The notes beneath the pieces are model-generated. The model saw only the letters and a list, made by a program, of their open reading frames with translations, searched no databases and was not told the origin of the DNA. From JBJHBY01 sp050485745 (GTDB taxonomy: Bacteria > Pseudomonadota > Gammaproteobacteria > Pseudomonadales > CAMLJR01): a stretch of DNA of 21,811 nt. Position numbers and translations under genes: made by a program. Positions within the stretch are counted from its first letter, which is position 1. Every line of letters starts with the position of its first letter. This document shows positions 15,495 to 21,811 of the stretch, piece by piece. The stretch spans positions 1 through 21,811 of the forward strand of contig JBJHBY010000027.1 of NCBI GenBank assembly GCA_050485745.1, given 5' to 3'.

Positions 15495-16211
15495 CTAGAA
15501 GCGCTGGATCTTCTTGCCGATCAGGCGGTCGCGGACCTTCCAGAACAGGCTGTCCGGGTTGACCACCACAATGAACACCTTGCGCAACCGGTCCTCAGGG
15601 CACTGGATCTCGCGCACCGCATGCCAGGCATGGTCGGTGCGCTTGATGATCGCGCTGTAATTGCCGATCGCCGGCGATTCGTGAACGGCAACGAACTGGT
15701 CGAGGTCCGGTGCCGAATTGAAGTCGAGGCGGCCAGCATCGTCCAGCACCAGGGTATTGCCACCCCAGGCCGGGTCCCAGTCCTGTTCGGAGTTGAAGTA
15801 GAACAGGTGCGAACCGTGCTCGCGCCGCGAGTCGCAATGGGGTGAAACCGAACAGCCATTGGGCGTGTAGTGCCAGTGGAAGCGGAACTCGATGTTCCTG
15901 ACCCGGAACAGACGCTCGATCTGACGCCGATAAGCGTCACTGCACAATTCCCCGATGAACGCCTTCCAGGGCTCGGATACCGGCGTCTGCGGCGTGTACT
16001 CCAGCGAATAACGGTCATGGGGTTTCTGCCCCGCCCGGCGTTCGTAATCGAATTTCTTCTCGAACAGATCCAGAGGCGGCATGCTTGCCATGAGAGCCTG
16101 AAAACCCTCTTCGGTCAGCAGGCCCTGCTGACTGAGCCAGGGATAGGGCTGCTGCTGCCAGAAGGTGTCGGTATCGATCGCGGCCAGTTTGTCGAAGTCC
16201 AGATAGTTCAT
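15495..16211 (-). CDS. 2-oxoglutarate/Fe(II)-dependent oxygenase family protein
   Basis: A 238-residue cytoplasmic protein with the double-stranded beta-helix signature of prolyl-4-hydroxylase-like dioxygenases. Iron ligands are readable as His125 and Asp127 (SPHCDSRREHGSHLFYF) and distal His197 (TDHAWHAVREI; His194 is an alternative). Arg210 in RLRKVFIVVV is placed to bind the 2-oxoglutarate carboxylate, and WGGNTLVLDD supplies the usual Gly-Gly turn. It should hydroxylate or otherwise oxidise a substrate using O2 and 2-oxoglutarate; no substrate can be named. It is the third gene of a minus-strand cassette after the glycosyltransferase (38-nt gap) and sulfotransferase, suggesting that all three modify the same molecule. 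The ATG at 16211 follows AGGGAG; a longer reading into the glycosyltransferase gene is discarded. Confidence 0.85.
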   Translation of the reverse strand: MNYLDFDKLAAIDTDTFWQQQPYPWLSQQGLLTEEGFQALMASMPPLDLFEKKFDYERRAGQKPHDRYSLEYTPQTPVSEPWKAFIGELCSDAYRRQIERLFRVRNIEFRFHWHYTPNGCSVSPHCDSRREHGSHLFYFNSEQDWDPAWGGNTLVLDDAGRLDFNSAPDLDQFVAVHESPAIGNYSAIIKRTDHAWHAVREIQCPEDRLRKVFIVVVNPDSLFWKVRDRLIGKKIQRF

Positions 16212-16249
16212 GTGCTCCCTGTAGCCGTTATCAGCGCCCGGGCGAAGAT

Positions 16250-17158
16250 TCAGGCCCGGACAGGTAAGGGGGGTGTGTTCTCCAGCACGGCGAAAGCATC
16301 CTGGCGGATGTGGTTGCGCGCCATTTCCTCGCGCAACAGCGCCTCGCTGACCACGCCATGCTCCAGGCACTCGCGCAGCAAGCCGAAGAACAGATGCTGC
16401 TGCTGGATATCCGGGTGCTGCCGGTAACGCCCCAGCAGGCCGTACTCACCGAAGACCCGCGCCCGCGCCCGGTTCAGCAGCGCCAGCACGGGCTTGTCCT
16501 TGAACTTGTCCGCGGGAGTGTAATCGACCGGCAGGCCGGTCTTCCAGGGCTGGGTGCGGCGCTTGGTATTGTGCAGCAGCCGGGTATCGGCATCGAGGTG
16601 GTCGAAATCGTTCCACTGCGGCTCCAGCCAGCCGATATTCTCGTCGGGCTCGTGTTGCAGGGTCATCCAGTCCTTGTAATCCCGCTTGAATTCAAACAGC
16701 TCGCCGAACTCCCGTTCGCAGTCCCAGTGCCCGAGTTTCGCGCAGTCCAGCAACATCACGCTGGTGGCAACCTGGCGCTTCTTCTCGCTCTTCTCCGAAC
16801 GATGCCGCCCCAGGATCGCGGCACCGCCCATGTCCCGGGACAGCAACTCATAGACATCACCGACCGCGAACACGTCGGGGTCCGTGACCAGGGCACGCCC
16901 CTGGTGATTCTTCAGCTTTGGCGGCATGAAGCGCAGGGGAGTAAAGGACTGCAGGTCGTCCATACGCCAGACGCGGGTGGTCCCGCCGCGCAGGAACGGC
17001 TGCCCCTCGCGCTCATGCAGAAAGGCATAGTCCCTGACGTGGATGAACTGCACGTCGAACTGATGCGCGTGACGCGAATTGCGCCGCATCGAGTAGGCGG
17101 CGACCAGAGCGCCCAGCCACTGACGCTCATTGGTGTGGATAAAAACGGTCTTGTCCAA
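16250..17158 (-). CDS. GT8-like (GT-A fold) glycosyltransferase, TTG start
   Basis: A 302-residue protein resembling retaining GT-A glycosyltransferases. It begins with a nucleotide-binding strand (KTVFIHTNERQWLGALVAAYSM); the metal and sugar-nucleotide motif is D93-P-D95 in GRALVTDPDVFAVGDVYELL; ATSVMLLDCAKLGHWD is the family's follow-on strand and HNTKRRTQPWKTGLP matches the His-x-x-x-x-Lys-x-x-x-W region that contacts the diphosphate. No membrane segment or signal peptide, so it acts in the cytoplasm. The start is a TTG at 17158: GGAGG lies 11 nt upstream, there is no in-frame ATG or GTG between it and the upstream stop, and later ATGs would remove the first strand. It lies 38 nt after the sulfotransferase gene and 38 nt before the oxygenase gene. 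Donor and acceptor are unknown. Confidence 0.8.
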   Translation of the reverse strand: MDKTVFIHTNERQWLGALVAAYSMRRNSRHAHQFDVQFIHVRDYAFLHEREGQPFLRGGTTRVWRMDDLQSFTPLRFMPPKLKNHQGRALVTDPDVFAVGDVYELLSRDMGGAAILGRHRSEKSEKKRQVATSVMLLDCAKLGHWDCEREFGELFEFKRDYKDWMTLQHEPDENIGWLEPQWNDFDHLDADTRLLHNTKRRTQPWKTGLPVDYTPADKFKDKPVLALLNRARARVFGEYGLLGRYRQHPDIQQQHLFFGLLRECLEHGVVSEALLREEMARNHIRQDAFAVLENTPPLPVRA

Positions 17159-17196
17159 GGTTGCTGATACCTCCGATGACGGCCCCGATCCGGCGC

Positions 17197-18117
17197 TCAG
17201 GCGGCCCGCGCCTTGTCCGTATACCCGAAATCGGGCAGCAGATCGCGTTCTACCAGCGCATCGATGGCCGCCAGTTGATCGTCATCAAAATAATCCCGGT
17301 AACCCCCGACCTTGGCCCGGCGCACCTTGTAGGAGTCGGGGTTGTTAACGTCGCGGGCCTGGACGCGGCTGCCGCTGCGCCAGAAGTAGTTGCTCTGCTC
17401 CTTCTCGCGCAGCTTTTCCACCGACGCGAAGTCCACCACATCCTTGAGGAAACCGCTGTCCGGGGTCATGCCCAGGAACTCGACGATGCGCGCCATTTCC
17501 TCCTCCGGGCGGGCACGCAGATCCTCATAGCGCACTACCAGGTGGTTACCGATCTTCGGCAATTCCCTGGCCCAGCGATTGAGGTAGTCAATAATGCGCG
17601 GCAAGCCCTGGTTCGGATCCATGGCGAAATCGTAGATGGAAACATCGGCACCGTGATCCGGATACTTGTTCAGCGCCTTCTTGTAGGGGCGCATGCGGAA
17701 TTTCCACTGGAAATACTGGGACACGACGACGTCCTGCGGGCGCCGCACCAACAGGATGGTTTTCTTCCCGTAGTAGACGCGGTTGTCCTCGGGGTGGCCG
17801 CTGTACTCGCGCAGATAGGTGTCGTGGGTGAAGAAGATCTTCGGGATCGCCCGGTTCATGCGGTGAAAGTTGTCGAAGCCCATGATGATGTTGTCCGCCA
17901 GGTCATAGGCGAGCTGGTAATAGCGGGAAATCATCACCCGGACCCAGGTCCGGCCACTCTTGCCGTAGGAGGCAAACACATAGTCGCAGCGCTGGTGCTT
18001 CCAGTTCTCCTCGCGGCCACGGCGCCAGCGCTCCAGGGCGATGGCCTTGTGCTCGGGCAGGAAGATGGAAATGACTTTCACCAGCCACTTGAGCAGGCGC
18101 TTGAGAATCATGTGCAT
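17197..18117 (-). CDS. Sulfotransferase domain protein (PAPS-dependent)
   Basis: A 306-residue enzyme of the PF00685 type that moves a sulfuryl group from PAPS to a hydroxyl or amine. The 5'-phosphosulfate loop is SYGKSGRTW at 50-58 (Lys53, Thr57). The 3'-phosphate motif is RRPQDVVVSQYFQW at 125-138 (Arg125/126, Ser133). His98/99 in FFTHDT is a candidate catalytic base. The C-terminal YFWRSGSRVQARDVNN resembles the PAPS-binding RKG region although the exact RKG triplet is absent. The first 20 residues are an amphipathic, lysine-rich hydrophobic stretch that may dock at the membrane. It heads the cassette with the glycosyltransferase and oxygenase. No strong ribosome site precedes ATG 18117 or the alternative ATG 18111. 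Products could be a sulfated surface glycan, lipid or secreted metabolite. Confidence 0.87.
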   Translation of the reverse strand: MHMILKRLLKWLVKVISIFLPEHKAIALERWRRGREENWKHQRCDYVFASYGKSGRTWVRVMISRYYQLAYDLADNIIMGFDNFHRMNRAIPKIFFTHDTYLREYSGHPEDNRVYYGKKTILLVRRPQDVVVSQYFQWKFRMRPYKKALNKYPDHGADVSIYDFAMDPNQGLPRIIDYLNRWARELPKIGNHLVVRYEDLRARPEEEMARIVEFLGMTPDSGFLKDVVDFASVEKLREKEQSNYFWRSGSRVQARDVNNPDSYKVRRAKVGGYRDYFDDDQLAAIDALVERDLLPDFGYTDKARAA

Positions 18118-18159
18118 GGCAGGGGGTCACCGTCGGGCAGGCAGAAAACACGAGGGCGG

Positions 18160-18168
18160 AGAATAGCA
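18160..18168 (-). promoter_or_regulatory. Candidate extended -10 promoter of the sulfotransferase cassette
   Basis: On the minus strand TGC TATTCT forms an extended -10 element about 43 bp upstream of the sulfotransferase start. No convincing -35 is present, as is common for extended -10 promoters. Transcription would begin near 18153 and read through all three cassette genes. Confidence 0.3.
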
Positions 18169-18236
18169 CAGCACCCCCCCTCGCGTCCGTGCCCGGGCCT
18201 GCCCCGGCGCAGAAGGCGCCCTCGCCGACGCCTGCC

Positions 18237-19250
18237 CTAAAGAGCCAGCTCGGCCATGGTCCGCAGCAGGGGCGTATCCCCCATGATCAACAGGGAGGTC
18301 ACCGGAGAGTTTTCCCAGTCCTGGAGCTTTTCGCGGATGCGCTCCTTCGGCCCCACCAGGGAGATCTCATCGGCGAAGCGGTCCGGCACCACGGCGATGG
18401 CCTCATCCCGGCGCCCCTCGAAGAACAGCTCCTGGATGCGGTTGGCCTCGGCCTCGAAGCCCATGCGGGACATCAATTCCTTATGGAAATTGTGCTGCTT
18501 CGCCCCCATGCCGCCGATGTAGAAGCCGAGCATGGCCTTCACCGGCAGAAGCCCCTCTTCGATGCTGTCGGTCACATTGACCAGGGCCATGGCGGCGACC
18601 TCGAAACCGGGCTTCGCGTTCTTCAGCTGGTCCGCATACACCTCCTGGCGATACGGCGAGTAGTACAAGGGCAGCCAGCCATCCGCGATTTCGGCCGTCT
18701 GGGTGACGTTCTTCGGCCCTTCGGCGCCGAGGAAGATCGGCAGATCGGCGCGCAGCGGATGGGTAATCGGCTTGAGCGGCTTGCCTACACCCCAGGCGCC
18801 GGGGCCGTTGTAGGGCAGCGGGTAGTGCTCGCCCTGATTGGTCACAGGCGCCTCGCGGCGCATCACCTGGCGGATGATGTCGACGTATTCGCGGGTGCGC
18901 GACACCGGCTTGCTGAAGGGCTGGCCGTACCAGCCTTCGACCACCTGCGGGCCGGACACACCGAGCCCGAGAATCATGCGGCCTCCGGAAAGGTGGTCCA
19001 GGGCCAGGGCCGCCATGGCGCAGGCGGTCGGTGTGCGCGCCGAGAGCTGGGCCACGGCGGTGCCGAGGCGGATCTTCGAAGTGTTTGCCCCGATCCAGGC
19101 CAGCGGGGTAAAGGCATCGTTGCCCCAGGACTCCGCGGTCCACACCGAGTCATAGCCCAGCTGCTCCGCCTCCTGGGCGAGCTGTACATGATTGGTCGGC
19201 GCCAGCGCGCCCCAGTAACCCAGTTGCAGACCCAGCTTCAGCTTCGCCAT
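18237..19250 (-). CDS. LLM-class flavin/F420-dependent oxidoreductase (Rv3520c-like)
   Basis: A 337-residue TIM-barrel enzyme of the bacterial luciferase superfamily (PF00296). N-terminal GLQLGYWGAL, SVWTAESWGNDAF (35-47), KIRLGTAVAQLSARTPTACAMAALALDHLSGGRMILGLGVSGPQVVEGWYGQ (59-110) and the later ADGWLPLYYSP closely follow the Rv3520c-type F420 subfamily. In mycobacteria such proteins sit near steroid catabolism genes. It should transfer hydride from F420H2 or FMNH2 to an unknown substrate; which cofactor is used cannot be settled by sequence reading. ATG 19250 has GAGG about 5 nt upstream; the in-frame extension to 19415 overlaps the divergent gene and is rejected. It is divergent from a short-chain dehydrogenase. 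A small hairpin (18206-18220) follows its stop codon. Confidence 0.9.
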   Translation of the reverse strand: MAKLKLGLQLGYWGALAPTNHVQLAQEAEQLGYDSVWTAESWGNDAFTPLAWIGANTSKIRLGTAVAQLSARTPTACAMAALALDHLSGGRMILGLGVSGPQVVEGWYGQPFSKPVSRTREYVDIIRQVMRREAPVTNQGEHYPLPYNGPGAWGVGKPLKPITHPLRADLPIFLGAEGPKNVTQTAEIADGWLPLYYSPYRQEVYADQLKNAKPGFEVAAMALVNVTDSIEEGLLPVKAMLGFYIGGMGAKQHNFHKELMSRMGFEAEANRIQELFFEGRRDEAIAVVPDRFADEISLVGPKERIREKLQDWENSPVTSLLIMGDTPLLRTMAELAL

Positions 19251-19267
19251 GGTGACCTCGTCCTGTG

Positions 19268-19285
19268 CATCGGCCCTTGCCGATG
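19268..19285. promoter_or_regulatory. Inverted repeat in the divergent LLM/SDR promoter region
   Basis: CATCGGC and GCCGATG form a perfect 7-bp inverted repeat around CCTT, 18 bp from the start of the oxidoreductase gene in the 109-bp divergent region. It could be a shared operator or a leader hairpin of the minus-strand transcript. No regulator gene is adjacent. Confidence 0.35.
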
Positions 19286-19359
19286 TCGAGCGCATGGAAC
19301 AGAGTAGCGATGGTAGCGGAACAGATTTCACACGGTCACTGACAAAAGAGGTCATTGGC

Positions 19360-20208
19360 ATGACCAAACCCGGCGTTCTGATCACCGGCGCCTCATCCGG
19401 CATCGGTCGTACCACCGCCCTGCACCTGGCGGCCTGTGGTTACCAGGTCTTTGCCGGCGTGCGCCGAGAAAGCGATGCAGAGGCCCTGCGCCGCGAAGTG
19501 CGGCAGGGGCTGACGCCGATCCTGCTGGACGTCACCGATCAGGCACAGCTGCAGGCACTGCCCTCGGTACTGGCCGCAGAGCTGGCGGATGGCAAGCTGT
19601 ACGGCCTGATCAACAACGCCGGGATCTCGCTGACCTCGCCACTGGAATACGTCAGCGCGGAACACGTGGAGCGCCAGTTCCGCACCAATGTCTTCGGTGC
19701 CCTGGCGACCATACAGGCGCTTCTGCCGCTGCTGCGGGTCGCGCAGGGCCGTATCATCAATATCAGTTCGGGCGCCGGCCTGATCGCCGTTCCCATGGTC
19801 GGCGCGTACTGTGCCAGCAAGTTCGCGCTGGAGGCACTCTCCGATACCCTGCGTGTGGAGTTGCGCAGGAGCGGCATTCGCGTGAGCGTGATCGAGCCCG
19901 GGGTCGTCACTTCATCCATCCATCAGAAAAATTTCGATGATCTCGACGCCCTGCTGCAGCGACTACCTGATGCGGGCCTGCGCGAATACGGCGATGCTAT
20001 CCAGCGCTTTCGCGCAGCCAACGAGCGCATGCTGCGCCGCGCCACGGCCGCGGAGGATGTGGCACGCCTGATCCAGCGCGTGCTCGAGCACCCCCGGCCC
20101 CGCGCCCGCTACCAGGCCGGCAGTGATGCCCGGCTGCTCGGCTGGCTGCGCCGCTGGCTCAGTGATGGCATGAAGGATCGCCTGCTCGGCAAGCCACTGG
20201 GGCTGTGA
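19360..20208 (+). CDS. Classical short-chain dehydrogenase/reductase
   Basis: A 282-residue NAD(P)-dependent oxidoreductase with a Rossmann fold. The coenzyme motif is TGASSGIG (9-16), followed by NNAG (85-88), catalytic Asn110, Ser137 (NISSGAG), Tyr150 and Lys154 (YCASK), and the IEPGVVTSSIH loop. Arg35/Arg36 after the second strand suggest a preference for NADPH. The longer C-terminal part resembles 17-beta-hydroxysteroid and retinol dehydrogenase-like members, so a lipid or steroid alcohol is a reasonable guess but no more. ATG 19360 is chosen because AGAGGT precedes it by 7 nt and the Rossmann motif begins directly after; the in-frame extension to 19249 is not family-like. It is divergent from the LLM-class enzyme, which may share its control and pathway. 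Confidence 0.93.
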   Translation: MTKPGVLITGASSGIGRTTALHLAACGYQVFAGVRRESDAEALRREVRQGLTPILLDVTDQAQLQALPSVLAAELADGKLYGLINNAGISLTSPLEYVSAEHVERQFRTNVFGALATIQALLPLLRVAQGRIINISSGAGLIAVPMVGAYCASKFALEALSDTLRVELRRSGIRVSVIEPGVVTSSIHQKNFDDLDALLQRLPDAGLREYGDAIQRFRAANERMLRRATAAEDVARLIQRVLEHPRPRARYQAGSDARLLGWLRRWLSDGMKDRLLGKPLGL

Positions 20209-20230
20209 TGCAAACCAGCGGGAACACATC

Positions 20231-20248
20231 CACTGACATCCGGCAGTG
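20231..20248. terminator. Weak hairpin between convergent SDR and marC genes
   Basis: CACTG and CAGTG pair across an 8-nt loop in the 47-bp space between the two stop codons. The stem is short and has no T-run, so the call is tentative. Confidence 0.2.
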
Positions 20249-20255
20249 AACACGC

Positions 20256-20942
20256 CTACTCCAACGCGACCCCGGGCACCGCGTGGATACCAAAATCCAC
20301 CAGCACGTTGGCCACGCCGTTGATCACGAACTGTACCGAAATGACCGCCAGAATCAGGCCAAAGATCTTGGTGACGATCTGCTTGCCGGTGTCGCCGATG
20401 CGTTCGACGATGTATTTCGAGTACACCATTGCGTAGTAGCAACTGACCGTGGTCAACAGCACTGCGAGGAAGACCAGACCGGTGTGGTAGATGGTCGGCG
20501 CCTCGCTGGTGAGAATCATCACCGTGGCGATCGAGCCCGGGCCGCTCATGAAGGGGATCGCCAGAGGAATCACCGAAACATCATCGGTGAGCTCACCCTC
20601 GGGCCTGGAGGCGTCCTCGCTGTCCTCGGCACCTTCCGTTTTTTTCTGGATCATGCCCATGGCGATGCCGAACAGGATGATGCCGCCAGCGATGCGGAAT
20701 GCCGCCAGGGTTATCCCGAACAGCTGAAAGATGACGCTGCCCAGCAGGGCAAAAATGAAGAACACCCCCGTTGCCACCTTCACCGCTCGCAGGGCGATCT
20801 GTTTGCGGCGCTTCTCCGACGCCCGCGGCAGCAACGACATGAACACAAAGGCCGTGGTCAACGGATTCACGATCACGAAGATCGCGGCGACGGTAATGAA
20901 AAAGTAAGTCAATGTGCTGGTGATCAAGGAGACGATATCCAT
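20256..20942 (-). CDS. MarC family integral membrane protein
   Basis: A 228-residue inner-membrane protein of the MarC/UPF0056 family (PF01914), probably six membrane segments. Diagnostic stretches are FVIVNPLTTAFVFMSLLP (22-39), FRIAGGIILFGIAMGMI (82-98) and PLAIPFMSGPGSIATVM (126-142), with an acidic cytoplasmic or periplasmic loop (EGAEDSEDASRPEGE) between them. Despite the name, a role in multiple antibiotic resistance is not supported for the family and function remains unknown; transport is a guess. ATG 20942 begins the conserved N-terminus and is separated by one base from the stop of the upstream PPOX-type gene (TGA-G-ATG), so the two are translationally coupled; the ribosome site GGGAA lies within the upstream gene. 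Confidence 0.93.
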   Translation of the reverse strand: MDIVSLITSTLTYFFITVAAIFVIVNPLTTAFVFMSLLPRASEKRRKQIALRAVKVATGVFFIFALLGSVIFQLFGITLAAFRIAGGIILFGIAMGMIQKKTEGAEDSEDASRPEGELTDDVSVIPLAIPFMSGPGSIATVMILTSEAPTIYHTGLVFLAVLLTTVSCYYAMVYSKYIVERIGDTGKQIVTKIFGLILAVISVQFVINGVANVLVDFGIHAVPGVALE

Positions 20943-20943
20943 C

Positions 20944-21330
20944 TCAGCTTTCCCGCCAGACCTCGATGTAACACAGTGGAATGCCACGCTCCGCCATCAA
21001 CTGCGTCATCGCGGTGCGCTCCTCGCCGTAGCGCGCCTGCAGGGCCGCCTCGACCATGGCTGTTTCCGCTGCACCCTCCGGCAGAATTCGCGCCTGCGCC
21101 CGCTGGAACGGGCCGGTGGGCGTACCGTCGGCGAGGCAGGGGGCGATCATCACATCGGAGCGGTTACGAATGCGTCGCACCTTGCCCGATGGCTGCATGG
21201 TGCGCATGTACAGGCGCTCCCCGACACGCTCGAACCAGAGCGCTGTATCCACCGGGCGACCGTCCCGGCGCCAACTGCGCAGGCTGAGGTGTGTTTCATC
21301 CTGCAATGCTTCCAGCCAGGAAGCTCCCAT
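20944..21330 (-). CDS. PPOX-class split-barrel flavin/F420-type protein (Rv2061-like)
   Basis: A 128-residue protein of the pyridoxamine-phosphate-oxidase-like split beta-barrel fold. The stretch DTALWFERVGERLYMRTMQPSGKVRRIRNRSDVMIAPCLADGTPTGPF (28-75) follows the PPOX F420-dependent Rv2061c subfamily, including the Ser-Gly-Lys-x-x-R-I-R phosphate-contact motif. It may bind F420, FMN or haem; the reaction is unknown. ATG 21330 is preferred over the ATG at 21348 because GGGAG lies 7 nt upstream of the former and nothing upstream of the latter. It is the first gene of a two-gene unit with marC. With the LLM-class enzyme it is the second F420-type family member in 3 kb. Confidence 0.82.
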   Translation of the reverse strand: MGASWLEALQDETHLSLRSWRRDGRPVDTALWFERVGERLYMRTMQPSGKVRRIRNRSDVMIAPCLADGTPTGPFQRAQARILPEGAAETAMVEAALQARYGEERTAMTQLMAERGIPLCYIEVWRES

Positions 21331-21473
21331 ACACCGACTCCCATTCATGCAGCAGCACCACGCCGATACGGCCTTCTCACCCGGCGCGGGCCAGAAACTG
21401 TCGAAAAGTCTGACACAAACCTCTGGTACCGAAACCGGGGCCTGAAGATAAACCCTCGATACTCAAGCGATTT

Positions 21474-21503
21474 TTGTCCATGGCACGTTTACTGCGTTAT
21501 GCT
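21474..21503 (+). promoter_or_regulatory. Overlapping sigma70-like and sigma54-like promoter elements
   Basis: TTGTCC (21474-21479) and TATGCT (21498-21503) are 18 bp apart, each four of six to the sigma70 consensus. Within the same stretch TGGCACG (21481-21487) is a full match to the sigma54 -24 element, and CTGCG at 21492-21496 holds the invariant GC of the -12 element; GG (21482-21483) and GC (21494-21495) are separated by exactly 10 nt, the required spacing. Either would drive the small gene at 21540. Confidence 0.45.
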
Positions 21504-21539
21504 TCATACGAGCACTGGTCACATGGCAGGACCGATAAC

Positions 21540-21614
21540 ATGAACGAAGCCATCCAGATCGCCATCGCCCTGGTCATCATCGCCTGGATCACCTCACCGG
21601 TGTTCGCAGGCTGA
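21540..21614 (+). CDS. 24-residue hydrophobic small protein
   Basis: ATG to TGA encodes a 24-residue peptide: a short polar start (MNEAIQ), then one hydrophobic helix (IAIALVIIAWITSPVFAG) long enough to span or lie in the membrane. CAGGA at 21527-21531 gives a well-spaced ribosome site (8 nt). Promoter elements stand 37-66 bp upstream, with no other gene between. Small single-helix membrane proteins often act as accessory subunits or regulators of membrane complexes, but I recognise no specific family. It points toward the yghU gene, which is read in the opposite direction, so it is probably monocistronic. The alternative is a chance reading frame; the coincidence of ribosome site, promoter and helix argues against this. 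Confidence 0.5.
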   Translation: MNEAIQIAIALVIIAWITSPVFAG

Positions 21615-21634
21615 CGAGGGCACGCAGCACCACC

Positions 21635-21811
21635 TCAGTCGTCCAGCACCAGATGCTCGAAATCACTGGCGTCGTGGCGCTCGCGCAACTGCTTGCCGGG
21701 GTTGCCCCACATCCGGTTGACCGCTGAACCCCGCCGCACCGCGGGGCGCTGCTCGACCTCCTGGGACCAGCGGCGCACATGGGTATAGCTGGCCACGTCG
21801 AGGAATTCACC
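21635..21811 (-). CDS. yghU: YghU-type glutathione-dependent disulfide-bond oxidoreductase, C-terminal part
   Basis: Only the last 58 residues are in the window; the gene continues beyond 21811. The sequence starts GEFLDVASYTHVRRWSQEV and includes QRPAVRRGSAVNR and QLRERHDASDF, which match the C-terminus of E. coli YghU, a nu-class-like glutathione transferase that binds two glutathione molecules and reduces disulfides. The stop codon is at 21635-21637. It converges with the small plus-strand gene, leaving 20 bp between the stop codons. Confidence 0.85.
   Translation of the reverse strand, partial: GEFLDVASYTHVRRWSQEVEQRPAVRRGSAVNRMWGNPGKQLRERHDASDFEHLVLDD

Noticed and set aside
21589..21810. 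Minus-strand frame of 73 codons at the right edge
   Set aside because: Another frame over the same bases (21635-21811) matches the YghU C-terminus clearly, so this one is a shadow.

Overview
The window is GC-rich, densely coded bacterial DNA on both strands, with strong G/C preference at third codon positions and ordinary Shine-Dalgarno sequences. The gene set (RND pump pair, rhlE, yghU, marC, TetR, sterol-desaturase-type hydroxylase, DUF7064-type protein with a kinase-like phosphotransferase) fits an aerobic, probably marine or saline gammaproteobacterium of the Halieaceae, Alcanivorax or Marinobacter kind. This placement is inference from gene content; there is no rRNA or tRNA gene to test it.

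Layout. 1-2809 (+): an amidase-signature hydrolase followed by a class I/II PLP aminotransferase. 2810-3201: a gene-free stretch with a 229-bp foldback element (26-bp terminal inverted repeats, several inner hairpins) and a heptamer tandem repeat. 3202-7355 (-): RND inner-membrane pump and its periplasmic adaptor, overlapping at TGATG. 7532-9625 (-): DUF7064-type protein and an APH/FadE36-like phosphotransferase. 9775-10704 (-): a membrane di-iron hydroxylase, divergent from a TetR regulator (10847-11491, +) with a palindromic operator candidate between them. 11722-13071 (+): DEAD-box helicase RhlE. 13139-13271: a hexamer repeat and a nested inverted repeat with perfect 31-bp arms. 13373-14203 (+): a bacterial voltage-gated sodium channel with selectivity filter TLESWSM. 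14320-15435 (+): a secreted PQQ-type aldose dehydrogenase. 15495-18117 (-): a three-gene cassette of sulfotransferase, GT8-like glycosyltransferase and 2-oxoglutarate/Fe(II) oxygenase with 38-nt spacers. 18237-19250 (-): an Rv3520c-type luciferase-like oxidoreductase divergent from a short-chain dehydrogenase (19360-20208, +). 20256-21330 (-): a PPOX/F420-type flavin-fold protein and a MarC membrane protein one base apart. 21540-21614 (+): a 24-residue hydrophobic small protein behind sigma54-like and sigma70-like promoter elements. 21635-21811 (-): the C-terminal end of a YghU-type glutathione transferase running off the window.

Most of the window is accessory metabolism (lipid or sterol-like redox chemistry, efflux, surface-glycan or metabolite modification). 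The best candidates for something undescribed are the sulfotransferase/glycosyltransferase/oxygenase cassette, the foldback element at 2847-3075, the 24-residue small protein with its promoter, and the sodium channel in this setting. No CRISPR array, prophage, transposase or integrase was seen.
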